Positions 25,933 to 35,200 of a stretch of DNA of 64,000 nucleotides are shown here, piece after piece. The notes beneath the pieces are model-generated. The model was not told the DNA's origin. It saw only the letters and a list, made by a program, of their open reading frames with translations, and did no database searches. Origin of the DNA: Variovorax sp. dw_308 (GTDB taxonomy: Bacteria > Pseudomonadota > Gammaproteobacteria > Burkholderiales > Burkholderiaceae_C); the NCBI RefSeq assembly GCF_019207085.1, contig NZ_JAATOM010000005.1, positions 310,001 through 374,000 on the forward strand, in the 5' to 3' direction. The first letter of the stretch is position 1. The number at the start of each line of letters is the position of its first letter. A program made the translations under genes and the position numbers.

Positions 25933-26547
25933 TCAGGCCGGCAGCGTGTCCGCGAAGCTCGGCCGCAAGTGCAGCTTGTCGGACAGCTTGGCCAGGTTGG
26001 CATGCTCGCCGCGCCAGTCAATGTCGGGAAAGCGGAAGCTGACCCAGCCCAGCGCACAGCCGACCGCAATGTCGGACAGACTCAGGTGGATACCGCTGCA
26101 GAAGGGCTTGTCGCCGAGTCCCTTGGACATGGCGGCAATGCCGCCTTCGACCTTGGCGCGCTGGCGATCCATCCAGGCCTGGCTGCGCTCGCCGTCGGCG
26201 CGCTTGGGCCAAGTGGCTTCCAGGCGCCAGAGGATGCCCGCGTCCATCACGCCATCGGCCAGCGCTTCCCAGGTCTTGACCTCGGCGCGCTCGCGGCTTT
26301 GCTGGGGAATGAGCTTGCCGACAGGAGAGAGGGTGTCGAGGTATTCGACGATGACGCGCGAATCGAACATCGCCTCACTGCCGTCCATGATCAGGCACGG
26401 CACCTTGCCCAGCGGGTTGGACTGGCTGATGGTGGTGTCATCGGCCCAGACATCTTCCTTGATGAACTGGTAATCCAGCCGCTTCTCGGCCATGACCACG
26501 CGCACCTTGCGCACATAAGGACTGGCGGCGGATCCGATCAATTTCAT
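25933..26547 (-). CDS. Glutathione S-transferase family protein
   Basis: 204-residue soluble GST. The N-terminal thioredoxin-like domain shows SPYVRKVRV at the glutathione site, NPLGKVPCLI with the cis-Pro, and DSRVIVEYLD; the C-terminal helical domain shows LSLSDIAVGCALGWVSFR. A purine-rich GAGGGAAGAG precedes the ATG. Substrate is unknown; similar bacterial GSTs act in detoxification or stress. The start lies 125 bases from the divergent purB. Confidence 0.88.
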   Translation of the reverse strand: MKLIGSAASPYVRKVRVVMAEKRLDYQFIKEDVWADDTTISQSNPLGKVPCLIMDGSEAMFDSRVIVEYLDTLSPVGKLIPQQSRERAEVKTWEALADGVMDAGILWRLEATWPKRADGERSQAWMDRQRAKVEGGIAAMSKGLGDKPFCSGIHLSLSDIAVGCALGWVSFRFPDIDWRGEHANLAKLSDKLHLRPSFADTLPA

Positions 26548-26669
26548 GCGGGCTCTTCCCTCAGGGTGACATTCGTTGTAGCTTTTTGATTCTAGGGGAA
26601 CCTCCCCGCGGGGAACTGACCGTCGGCGGAGAGCGAGGGGGAAACGCCACAGCCGGCACCTAAAATTGA

Positions 26670-28052
<1,383 letters not shown>

Positions 28053-28070
28053 GCGAAAACACTCTTCCTC

Positions 28071-28090
28071 CCTGCCCCCCAAGGGGGCTG
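28071..28090. repeat. C/G-rich palindromic element at a gene end, copy 2
   Basis: GCCCCC-CAA-GGGGGC hairpin 20 bases after the purB stop. Same type as the elements at 16062-16092 and 32107-32128; may stop or stabilise the purB transcript. Confidence 0.45.
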
Positions 28091-28107
28091 ATTCGTCGGC
28101 GAACCTG

Positions 28108-28668
28108 ATGGCCCTCAAATCCACCATCTTCAAGGCGAACGTCGCCGTTGCCGACATCGACCACAACTACTACGCCGACCATGCGCTGACGCTGGCTCGG
28201 CATCCAAGCGAGAACGACGAGCGGATGATGATCCGGCTCGTCGCGCTCGCGCTCAATGCGTACAAGCTGCAGGACGTGGTCCAGGGCGATGGCACGCTGA
28301 CCTTCGGCGCGGGGCTGTCGAACGTCGATGAACCGGACGTCTGGCTGCGCGACTTCACCGGCGAGGTGAAGCTATGGATAGAAGTCGGCCAGCCTGAAGA
28401 GAAGCCCATCATCAAGGCCTGCGGCAAGGCCGACCAGGTGATCGTCTATTGCTTCAGCCATGCGGCGGGCATCTGGTGGAAGGGCATCGAGAACAAGCTG
28501 ACGCGCCCGCAGAACCTGCAGGTATGGCGGGTGCCGAGCGAGACTTCGCAGGCCGTCGCCAGGCTTGCGGAGCGCAGCATGCAACTGCAGGCCACGGTGC
28601 ACGAGAACACGTTGACGCTCGGCAATGGCGCCGAAAGCATCGACATCGAGCTGGTCCGTCTGAAGTAG
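28108..28668 (+). CDS. yaeQ: YaeQ family protein
   Basis: 186-residue YaeQ-type protein (PD-(D/E)XK-like fold family) beginning MALKSTIFKANVAVADID, with the family blocks ENDERMMIRLVALALNAY, DEPDVWLRDFTGEVKLWIEVGQP and VWRVPSETSQAVARLAERSM. The family is widespread in Proteobacteria, and its biochemical role is not settled. It lies 55 bases after purB with a hairpin element in between. Confidence 0.9.
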   Translation: MALKSTIFKANVAVADIDHNYYADHALTLARHPSENDERMMIRLVALALNAYKLQDVVQGDGTLTFGAGLSNVDEPDVWLRDFTGEVKLWIEVGQPEEKPIIKACGKADQVIVYCFSHAAGIWWKGIENKLTRPQNLQVWRVPSETSQAVARLAERSMQLQATVHENTLTLGNGAESIDIELVRLK

Positions 28669-28676
28669 CGCCTCAC

Positions 28677-28776
28677 ACGACTTTGAAATCAAGCGCAGAA
28701 CAAGGCGAAGCGCCGCAGACAGTGCTGTAGCACGGCAATGCGATCCGACGCAGTGATGCGTTGATTGCGAAGTCGT
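28677..28776. repeat. 100-bp imperfect palindrome between convergent genes
   Basis: The arms at 28677-28697 and 28757-28776 are imperfect inverted repeats (ACGACTTTGAAATCAAGCG against TGCGTTGATTGCGAAGTCGT), and the centre holds GTGCT-GT-AGCAC at 28722-28733. The whole is symmetric about 28727 and fills the space between yaeQ and the TauE/SafE gene. It could be a bidirectional terminator or a small MITE-like element. Confidence 0.5.
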
Positions 28777-28777
28777 A

Positions 28778-29506
28778 TCAGTGCTGCGTGGCGGCCAGCA
28801 GCAACGCCACGCCCGATCCCAGCAACAAGGCGTCAAGCATGTACTGGAAGGCGCGCGGGCTGAGTCGCAGCACCATCGCCTTGCCCGCAAAGGTGCCGGC
28901 CATCAGCGACGACCCGACGACCAGCCCCTGTACCAGCACCTCCGCCGGCATGGCGCCCAGCCCCCGGAAGGTCAGCACCTTGCTGACGTACAGCACCAGC
29001 GAACTGGCCGCCTCGGTCGAGAGGAACGCGCCCTTGACCAGGCCATAGGCCGCGAACACCGGCACGCTCAGCGGCCCGGTGGACAGCACCACCCCCGTGA
29101 GAAAGCCGATGGCCCCGCCCGCAACGGCCATCTGCCACAGCCGGACCTTGAAGGCGCGCCGTTGCACCCAATGGCGAAACGGCACCATCGAAATGAAGAA
29201 GATGCCCAGCAACACGTCGATGAGCGTGGCCGGCAGCTGCAGCAGGGTGCGCGCACCCAGCGCCGCGGCCGGGGCGCCGGTCACCGAATAGGCTGCGAAG
29301 GCACGCCAGTCGACCTCGCGCCACCATGCCATCACGCGCGAGAGGTTGGCCATGATCGCGGCGACGGCCATCACCGGCACCGCCTGCTTGGGCCCGAAGG
29401 CGTAGACGAGCACCGGCAGCAACATGATCGAGGAGCCCGTGCCGATGACGCCGCTCACGGCGCCCGCCACCAGCCCCACGAGCAGCACGAACGCGTAGGC
29501 AGCCAA
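28778..29506 (-). CDS. TauE/SafE-family sulfite/anion permease
   Basis: 242-residue inner-membrane protein with about eight hydrophobic segments. It starts MAAYAFVLLVGLVAGAVSGVIGTGSS, typical of the TauE/SafE (formerly DUF81) family, with the conserved repeat GAIGFLTGVVLSTGPLSVPVF in the second half. Members export sulfite, sulfoacetate or other organosulfur anions. The stop is two bases from the large palindrome. No sulfur genes adjoin, so the substrate is open. Confidence 0.87.
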   Translation of the reverse strand: MAAYAFVLLVGLVAGAVSGVIGTGSSIMLLPVLVYAFGPKQAVPVMAVAAIMANLSRVMAWWREVDWRAFAAYSVTGAPAAALGARTLLQLPATLIDVLLGIFFISMVPFRHWVQRRAFKVRLWQMAVAGGAIGFLTGVVLSTGPLSVPVFAAYGLVKGAFLSTEAASSLVLYVSKVLTFRGLGAMPAEVLVQGLVVGSSLMAGTFAGKAMVLRLSPRAFQYMLDALLLGSGVALLLAATQH

Positions 29507-29512
29507 GCCGCG

Positions 29513-29974
29513 TCAGTCGCCGACGGTTGACGGAATGTCGGGGGCGGACTCGTCAGGCCAGACGTGCTCCGCTTCGCGCGCACGCTCGGCGTACTTGTTG
29601 AAGCGCCAGGCCGAGTCCTCCATGGTGATTCGGCGCCAGGTGCCGCGCTTCTCGGCGGGCGTCATCGCGGGCCAGTGCTGCACTTCGTCGAAGCTGCGGC
29701 CGCAGCCCTTGCACTGGTCGTCGCCCTGGCTCGTGGAGCAGATGGCGATGCAGGGTGTGTCGGGCGTGGTGCGATACCACTCCAGCCACGCGGCCCAGGC
29801 CTTGGCCGGGAAGCCGACCTCGCTGACCTCGTCCTCGCGGTGGTAGACCATCAGCGCATAGACCTCTGCCAGCGCGCGCAATTCGGGCGCCAGCGTGATG
29901 CCGTCGGGCGACGGGTTCCTGTCGCGCCAGTAATTGATGGCGGCCTCGATGTCGGTGATGTGAATGGCGGCCAT
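29513..29974 (-). CDS. DUF3717-DUF1289 domain protein
   Basis: 153-residue protein with an N-terminal DUF3717-like segment (residues 1-50, IHITDIEAAINYWRDRNPS) and a DUF1289-type cysteine motif (about 72-110, TPCIAIC...CKGCGRSFDEV) that probably binds zinc or iron. The function is unknown. It lies six bases upstream of the TauE/SafE gene on the same strand and is probably co-transcribed with it. Confidence 0.82.
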   Translation of the reverse strand: MAAIHITDIEAAINYWRDRNPSPDGITLAPELRALAEVYALMVYHREDEVSEVGFPAKAWAAWLEWYRTTPDTPCIAICSTSQGDDQCKGCGRSFDEVQHWPAMTPAEKRGTWRRITMEDSAWRFNKYAERAREAEHVWPDESAPDIPSTVGD

Positions 29975-30040
29975 GGACGGGGCGGAAGCGGCGGACGCGC
30001 ATCATAGACCGGGCAAGCCCCGAGCGCTCTAAAGGTCTTT

Positions 30041-30097
30041 GTGCTATTGAATTCATAGCAACAGACTCCCTCAGGATAGGCGTAGTGGGCCTTTTTT
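30041..30097 (+). repeat. Short palindromic intergenic repeat, copy 2
   Basis: TGCTATTGAATTCATAGCA at 30042-30060, then a GGATAGGCGTAGTGGGCC block and a run of six T at 30092-30097. Same layout as the copy at 3246-3311, on the opposite strand. The GC block plus T run could also act as a terminator. Confidence 0.5.
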
Positions 30098-30154
30098 CCA
30101 TGTGAAACGCCGCATTCGAGGTTGCGGCGCGGGTAGCCGCGATGCTTTAATCCA

Positions 30155-30312
30155 CCTTCCGAAGGGGAGTAGCTCCCGTCCATCGCACCTTGCAATGGAT
30201 ATCGTCAGGCCGTCAATACGAAGCACAACACTTCCGGTCTGTCGGGCATCGCGCCTCTGGCGCGCTGTTGAGCAAGACCTTCGATTTGAACCCGTCAAAG
30301 GTTTGGTCGAAG
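30155..30312 (+). promoter_or_regulatory. Putative yybP-ykoY (Mn2+) riboswitch leader of the TerC-family gene
   Basis: The leader carries the hallmark GGGGAGTAGC at 30164-30173 and CCGTCAATACG at 30210-30220. A local hairpin GCGCC-TCT-GGCGC lies at 30251-30263. The base stem CGAAGG (30160-30165) pairs with CCTTCG (30278-30283). That 3' strand can instead pair with TCGAAG at 30307-30312, giving a mutually exclusive hairpin. This class is known to sense Mn2+ and to precede TerC/YkoY and MntP-type exporters, as here. The rest of the stretch from 29975 to 30406 holds only the palindromic repeat and no gene. Confidence 0.75.
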
Positions 30313-30406
30313 CGCTCTAGAGATCTCCGGAACACCCGGCCCCGATCCTCCAGTCGACTCTTCCCCACCTGCGGAATGAATCGAAACGTACTGGAGTGAC
30401 TTGCAC

Positions 30407-31138
30407 ATGGAGCTTTTTTCCGCCCCCTGGTTTTCGGCCTTGCTGGCCATCATCCTGATCGATCTCGTCCTCGCGGGCGACAACGCAATCGTCATCGCGT
30501 TGGCCGCGCGCAGCCTGCCCAGGGAACATCAACGAAAGGCCATCGTCTGGGGCACGGTGGGCGCGATCGTCGTGCGCTCGGCCATGACAGTCGGCGTGGT
30601 CTGGCTGCTGAAGATTCCGGGCTTGATGCTCGTGGGCGGACTGGGCCTGCTCTACATCGCCTACAAGCTGCTGGCCGACACGCATGACGGCGACGATGAA
30701 CACGCCAGCGCCGGCGTGACCACCTTCTGGGGCGCGATGAAGACCATCGTGATCGCCGACGCACTGATGGGCATCGACAACGTGCTGGGCGTGGCCGGCG
30801 CTGCGCATGGCGACTTCGTGCTGGTGATCCTGGGCTTGCTGATCAGCGTGCCGATCGTCGTGTTCGGAAGCACCCTGGTGTTGAAGCTGGTGCAACGCTT
30901 CCCCGTGATCATCCAGCTGGGCGCCGCAGTGCTTGCCTTCACGGCCGGCAAGATGATCGTGAACGAGAAGATGCTTGCCACCTGGTTCGGCGGCTCGAGC
31001 ACCAGCAACCAGATCGCCTACTGGGGCGTGTGCGCCCTGTGCATCGTGGGCGTCCTGGCCGCCGGCTGGCTGAAGACGCGTCGTCGCGCGCGGACCCCGG
31101 AAGAAGGCCGCGCGGGCAACGACAAGGTTGCCGCGTAA
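30407..31138 (+). CDS. TerC-family membrane protein (YkoY-like metal exporter)
   Basis: 243-residue inner-membrane protein with about seven transmembrane segments. Acidic membrane motifs typical of TerC are present: LIDLVLAGDNAIVIALAA early, and IVIADALMGIDNVLGVAGAAHGD in the second repeat. Related proteins export Mn2+ to metallate exported enzymes or protect from excess. GGAG at 30392 precedes the ATG. The riboswitch-like leader upstream suggests manganese-responsive expression. A small unknown gene follows 57 bases downstream. Confidence 0.88.
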   Translation: MELFSAPWFSALLAIILIDLVLAGDNAIVIALAARSLPREHQRKAIVWGTVGAIVVRSAMTVGVVWLLKIPGLMLVGGLGLLYIAYKLLADTHDGDDEHASAGVTTFWGAMKTIVIADALMGIDNVLGVAGAAHGDFVLVILGLLISVPIVVFGSTLVLKLVQRFPVIIQLGAAVLAFTAGKMIVNEKMLATWFGGSSTSNQIAYWGVCALCIVGVLAAGWLKTRRRARTPEEGRAGNDKVAA

Positions 31139-31195
31139 GACTTGTCGAGCGGCCGCATCCCGCTCGGGTCCCACCCTTCACAACAGGAGCACATC

Positions 31196-31666
31196 ATGGA
31201 AAAGATCATCGTGTACGTGGACGACGCGGCCTATGCGCGCGATCACATGGCCCGGTTGGTGGCGCCGGCAACCGATGCCGCCGGAGGCGCGCGCCACTGG
31301 ATCCTGGTGGCTTGCGCGCCGCGCATGACGCACCGGATCAGCAAATGGGTGAGTCACAGCGCACGCGAGAACTGGCGCGCCAAATGGTTCGCCAAGACGG
31401 TGGCCGAGGTCACGCCGGTGCTCTGCGGTCCCGGCGACCAGATCACCCCCTCGCTTGCAACGGGCCGCCTGGCCGACATGACGCAGCAATTGCGGCTGGC
31501 GCACGGCGCGTCGAAGGTGATCGACGCACGCCGGCCCAAGCTGGGCGTGGACCTGGAGCCGGTGGCGCCCGATGTGCCGGCTGCCGGCCACTCGGGCTGG
31601 GCGTTGCCGGGCGCGGTGGTGGGCATGGGCGCCTTGCTGGTGCTGGCCAACGAACTGGGGGAGTAA
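31196..31666 (+). CDS. Hypothetical protein (156 aa), probable UspA-like fold
   Basis: 156-residue protein beginning MEKIIVYVDDAAYARDHM, with a strand-then-helix opening reminiscent of universal stress proteins. It has HWILVACAPRMTHRISKWV and a hydrophobic C-terminal stretch (GWALPGAVVGMGALLVLA) that may be a membrane anchor. No family is firmly recognised. AGGAG precedes the start. It directly follows the TerC gene and may share its transcript. Confidence 0.7.
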   Translation: MEKIIVYVDDAAYARDHMARLVAPATDAAGGARHWILVACAPRMTHRISKWVSHSARENWRAKWFAKTVAEVTPVLCGPGDQITPSLATGRLADMTQQLRLAHGASKVIDARRPKLGVDLEPVAPDVPAAGHSGWALPGAVVGMGALLVLANELGE

Positions 31667-31745
31667 GGGCCGTTCCCGCTGGCCGGTGTGAACTGGTCCC
31701 CGGCGGCCCTCGCCGCGCTTCGTCGCGCCGCGTTATCCTGAGAAC

Positions 31746-32084
31746 ATGCGACTGATCCTCAAATGGCTGCTGAGCGCCTTTGCGCTGCTGACCGTGGCCT
31801 ACTTCTATCACCAGGTGCAGGTGAGCAGCTTCGGCTCGGCCCTGATCGCGGCCGCCGTGATCGGCTTCCTGAATACGATCGTGCGGCCCGTGCTGGTGCT
31901 GCTGACCTTGCCGGTCACCATCGTCACGCTGGGGCTGTTCCTCTTCGTGATCAACGCCTTGATGTTCTGGGCTGCGTCGGGCTTGCTGGATGGCTTCCAC
32001 GTGACCGATTTCAGCGCGGCGCTCATCGGCTCGGTGCTCTATTCCCTGCTGGGCATCGTCATCGAGGCGGCCCTCGGGAAATGA
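31746..32084 (+). CDS. Phage-holin-family (YvlD-like) membrane protein
   Basis: 112-residue protein with four hydrophobic segments, matching the PF04020 'phage holin family 4'/YvlD group: NTIVRPVLVLLTLPVTIVTLG is the diagnostic block. Despite the name, chromosomal members are ordinary small membrane proteins of unknown role; nothing here suggests prophage. It is convergent with the NRPS-like gene. Confidence 0.85.
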   Translation: MRLILKWLLSAFALLTVAYFYHQVQVSSFGSALIAAAVIGFLNTIVRPVLVLLTLPVTIVTLGLFLFVINALMFWAASGLLDGFHVTDFSAALIGSVLYSLLGIVIEAALGK

Positions 32085-32106
32085 CCCACCCCCGAAGCGC
32101 CTGCGG

Positions 32107-32128
32107 CGCCACCCCCTCCAGGGGGCGC
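32107..32128. repeat. C/G-rich palindromic element at a gene end, copy 3
   Basis: CCCCC-TCCA-GGGGG at 32112-32125, inside GCGCCA...GCGC. It lies 28 bases after the holin-family stop and resembles the elements near 16.07 and 28.08 kb; a likely transcript-end hairpin. Confidence 0.45.
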
Positions 32129-32206
32129 ACCCGGCGGCCCGGCAAGGCCGGTTCCGCGGGTGCCCACGAATGAACTTCGAGTTGCTCGCCGCAAGCGTGC
32201 TCGCCG

Positions 32207-35200
32207 TCAATTCACCGACAGGTTTTCCTTGCGGGCGATCTGGCCCAGCGTTTCATAGATGAGCCGGTCGGGCGCGACGTTCCAGCCCAGGCGCTCGCGG
32301 ATGTTGAGCACGGCGCGCATGGCCAGCAGCGAATGGCCGCCCAGGTCGAAGAAGTTGTCGACTGGCGAGATGTCGTCCGCGCCCAGCAGCGCGGACCAGA
32401 TCTGCGCAATGGCGATTTCCTCGGGCGTGGCGAGGCGCGCCGCGCGTTGCCGGGGTTCGCGCAGGACCTCGCCGACCGGCCGCGGCAGCGCCCTGCGGTC
32501 GATCTTGCCGTTGGGCAGCAAGGGCAGCACCTCCAGTCGCACGATGTGCTGCGGCAGCATGTACTCCGGCAGGCGCGCGCGCAGGTGCTCCCGCAGCGCC
32601 GCCGGATCGAGCAGCTGCGTGCGGGCGACGCAGTAGGCCACGAGGCGGACGTCGTCCTCGCCCTCGGTGTGCGTGACGACCACGTTGTCGGCCACCGAGG
32701 CATGCTCGGACAGGGCACTCTCGATCTCGCCCAGTTCGATCCGATAGCCGCGCACCTTGACCTGGTGATCCAGCCGGCCGAGGTGTTCGAGCAGGCCGTC
32801 ATGCCGCCAGCGGGCCAGGTCGCCGGTGCGGTACAGGCGCGCGGCGGGCTCGTCGCTCCACCGATCCGGCACGAAACGGCTCGCTGTCAGTTCGTCGCGC
32901 CGGTGATAGCCGAGCGCCACGCCCAGGCCGCCGATGCAGGCCTCTCCGGGCACGCCCGGGGGGCACGCATGACCGTGCGGATCCAGCACCCATACCGTGG
33001 TGTTGGCGATCGGCCGGCCGATCGCGATGCCCTGGCCCGGCGCCTGCACCTGCCAGCAGGTCGACCACACGGTGGTTTCGGTCGGGCCGTACATGTTCCA
33101 GAGTGCGGTGCAACGCTCCATGAGCTGCTCGGCCAGCGCAGGCTGGAGCGACTCGCCGCCGATGAGCGCACGGAAACCGGGCCCGCCCGCCCAGCCCGCG
33201 TCGATCAGCGCGCGCCAGGCCGATGGCGTGGCCTGCATCACGGTGGCTTCGTGGCGATCCAGCAGTTCGCGCAATTGCGTCGGATCCCCGACCTGCTCGC
33301 GGCTGGCCACGATGACCTGGGCGCCGAGGGCCAGCGGCAGCAGCAGTTCGAGCACGGCGATGTCGAATGACAAGGTGGTGACCGCCACCAGGCGATCGCT
33401 CGCAAGCAGCCCCGGCGCCTGCGCCATCGCCGTGAGGAAATTGACCACCGCCCGGTGCGGCAACGTGACGCCCTTGGGCTGGCCGGTGGAACCGGAGGTG
33501 TAGATGATGTAGGCGGCGTCCAGCGGGCCGGCGTCCAGCTCGGGGTCGGCGGGCAGCGCGGCTTCCGATGCGCCTGCGACCAGGCCGGGATCCCGCGGGT
33601 CGAGCAGCGGCACATCGACGCCGCGCAAGGGCGCGGTCAGCTCCGGCGGCGTCAGGATGGCGGACAGCTCCGCATCGGCGGCCATGTAGGCCAGCCGGCT
33701 GACCGGGAAGGCGGGATCCAGCGGGACGTAGGCCGCGCCGGACTTCAGCACCGCGAGCAGCGCCACCAGCATGCCCGCGTCGCGCGGCAGGCACAGCCCG
33801 ACACGATGGCCGCGGGCAATGCCGCGGCTGCGCAACGCGCGCGCCAGCGCATTGGAGCGCGCGTCCAGCTCCGCATAGCGCAAGCGCAGGTCCGATGCGT
33901 CCACGACGGCGACGGCATCCCGCAATGTCGCGCTGTCCGTGCGCAGATGGCGGTGCACCAGCAATTGGGCCGGCAGGGCCAGTTGCGTGGCATTCCACTG
34001 CTTGTGCAGCAACGCGAGTTGGGCTGGGGCGACGATCGGATAGGCCGACAGCGGCCGTTCCGGTTCGAGCAGCACCTGCTCCACCAGCGCGACGTAGTTC
34101 TCCAGCATGCGCTCGGCCGTCACCGCGGCATACAGGTCGGTGGAGTATTCGAGGTGGATGCGGTGTGCGAATTCGGTGTCGATGTGCAGCGAGAAATCGA
34201 ACTGCGACGCGGTGCGCTCGAGCGGGTATTCCTCGTAGGCGAAGGGCACCGGCTCCAGCCGTCCGAGCGGCGCATTGAGCACGTTGAACAGCACGCGCAC
34301 GAGGCCATCGGGCTGCGCGACGCCGCCCTGCCCCAGCGCCTCGACCAGTTCGTCGAAGGGCGCGTCCTGGTGCGCATAGGCGCCCAGCGCGGTCTCGCGC
34401 ACGCGCAGCACGAGTTGCGAGAACGCGGGGTCGCCCGAGAGGTCGGTGCGCATCACCAGCGTGTTGACCAGCGTGCCGACCAGTTGCTCGGTGGCGAGGT
34501 GGTGGCGGTTGGCGATGGGCGTTCCGACCGCGATGTCGGCGCTGCCGGCCTGGCGCGAGAGCATGAGCTTGAACGCCGCCAGCAGGACCATGAACGGCGT
34601 CGCCGCATGACGCGCGCAAAAGCTGCGCAGGGCCTCGCTCAACCGTGCAGGCAGGCTCGCCGTGACCTTGGCCCCGTGAAAGCCGGCGAATGCGGGCCGC
34701 GAGAAGTCGGTCGGCAACTGCATGGGCTGCAAGCCGCGCAGGCGCTCGATCCAGTACACCATCTGGTGCTGGCGCTGACGCACCGTTTCCGGCGCACGCT
34801 GCCAGGCGGCATAGTCGGCATATTCGACGGGCAAAGCCGGGAGGCGCGCCTCGCGCCCGCCGAGCCAGGCGGAATAGAGCGCCAGCACTTCGCGCATCAG
34901 GACCGCCATCGACCAGTTGTCGGTGATGGCATGGTGCATGAGCCACAGGAAGAGATGGTCGTCGTCATCCAGGCCCACGAGCGTGGCGCGGTGCAACGGC
35001 GGCTGCGCCAGGTCGAAGGGCGTGGACGCGCGATCGCGCAGCAGGGCGCGCCCCTTGTGCATCCGCTCGGCGGGTTGCAGGGACTGGAGCGGGATGTATT
35101 CGATGTCACGCTGCAGGCTTGCCGCGATCAGCTGGACGGGCTCCGGCCCCTGCATCTCGAAATGCGTGCGCAAGCCTTCGTGGCGCTCGACCAGATGGTC

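Noticed and set aside
31746..32084. Prophage or lysis gene, suggested by the 'phage holin' family name
   Set aside because: Chromosomal YvlD-like member with no endolysin, integrase or structural genes nearby.
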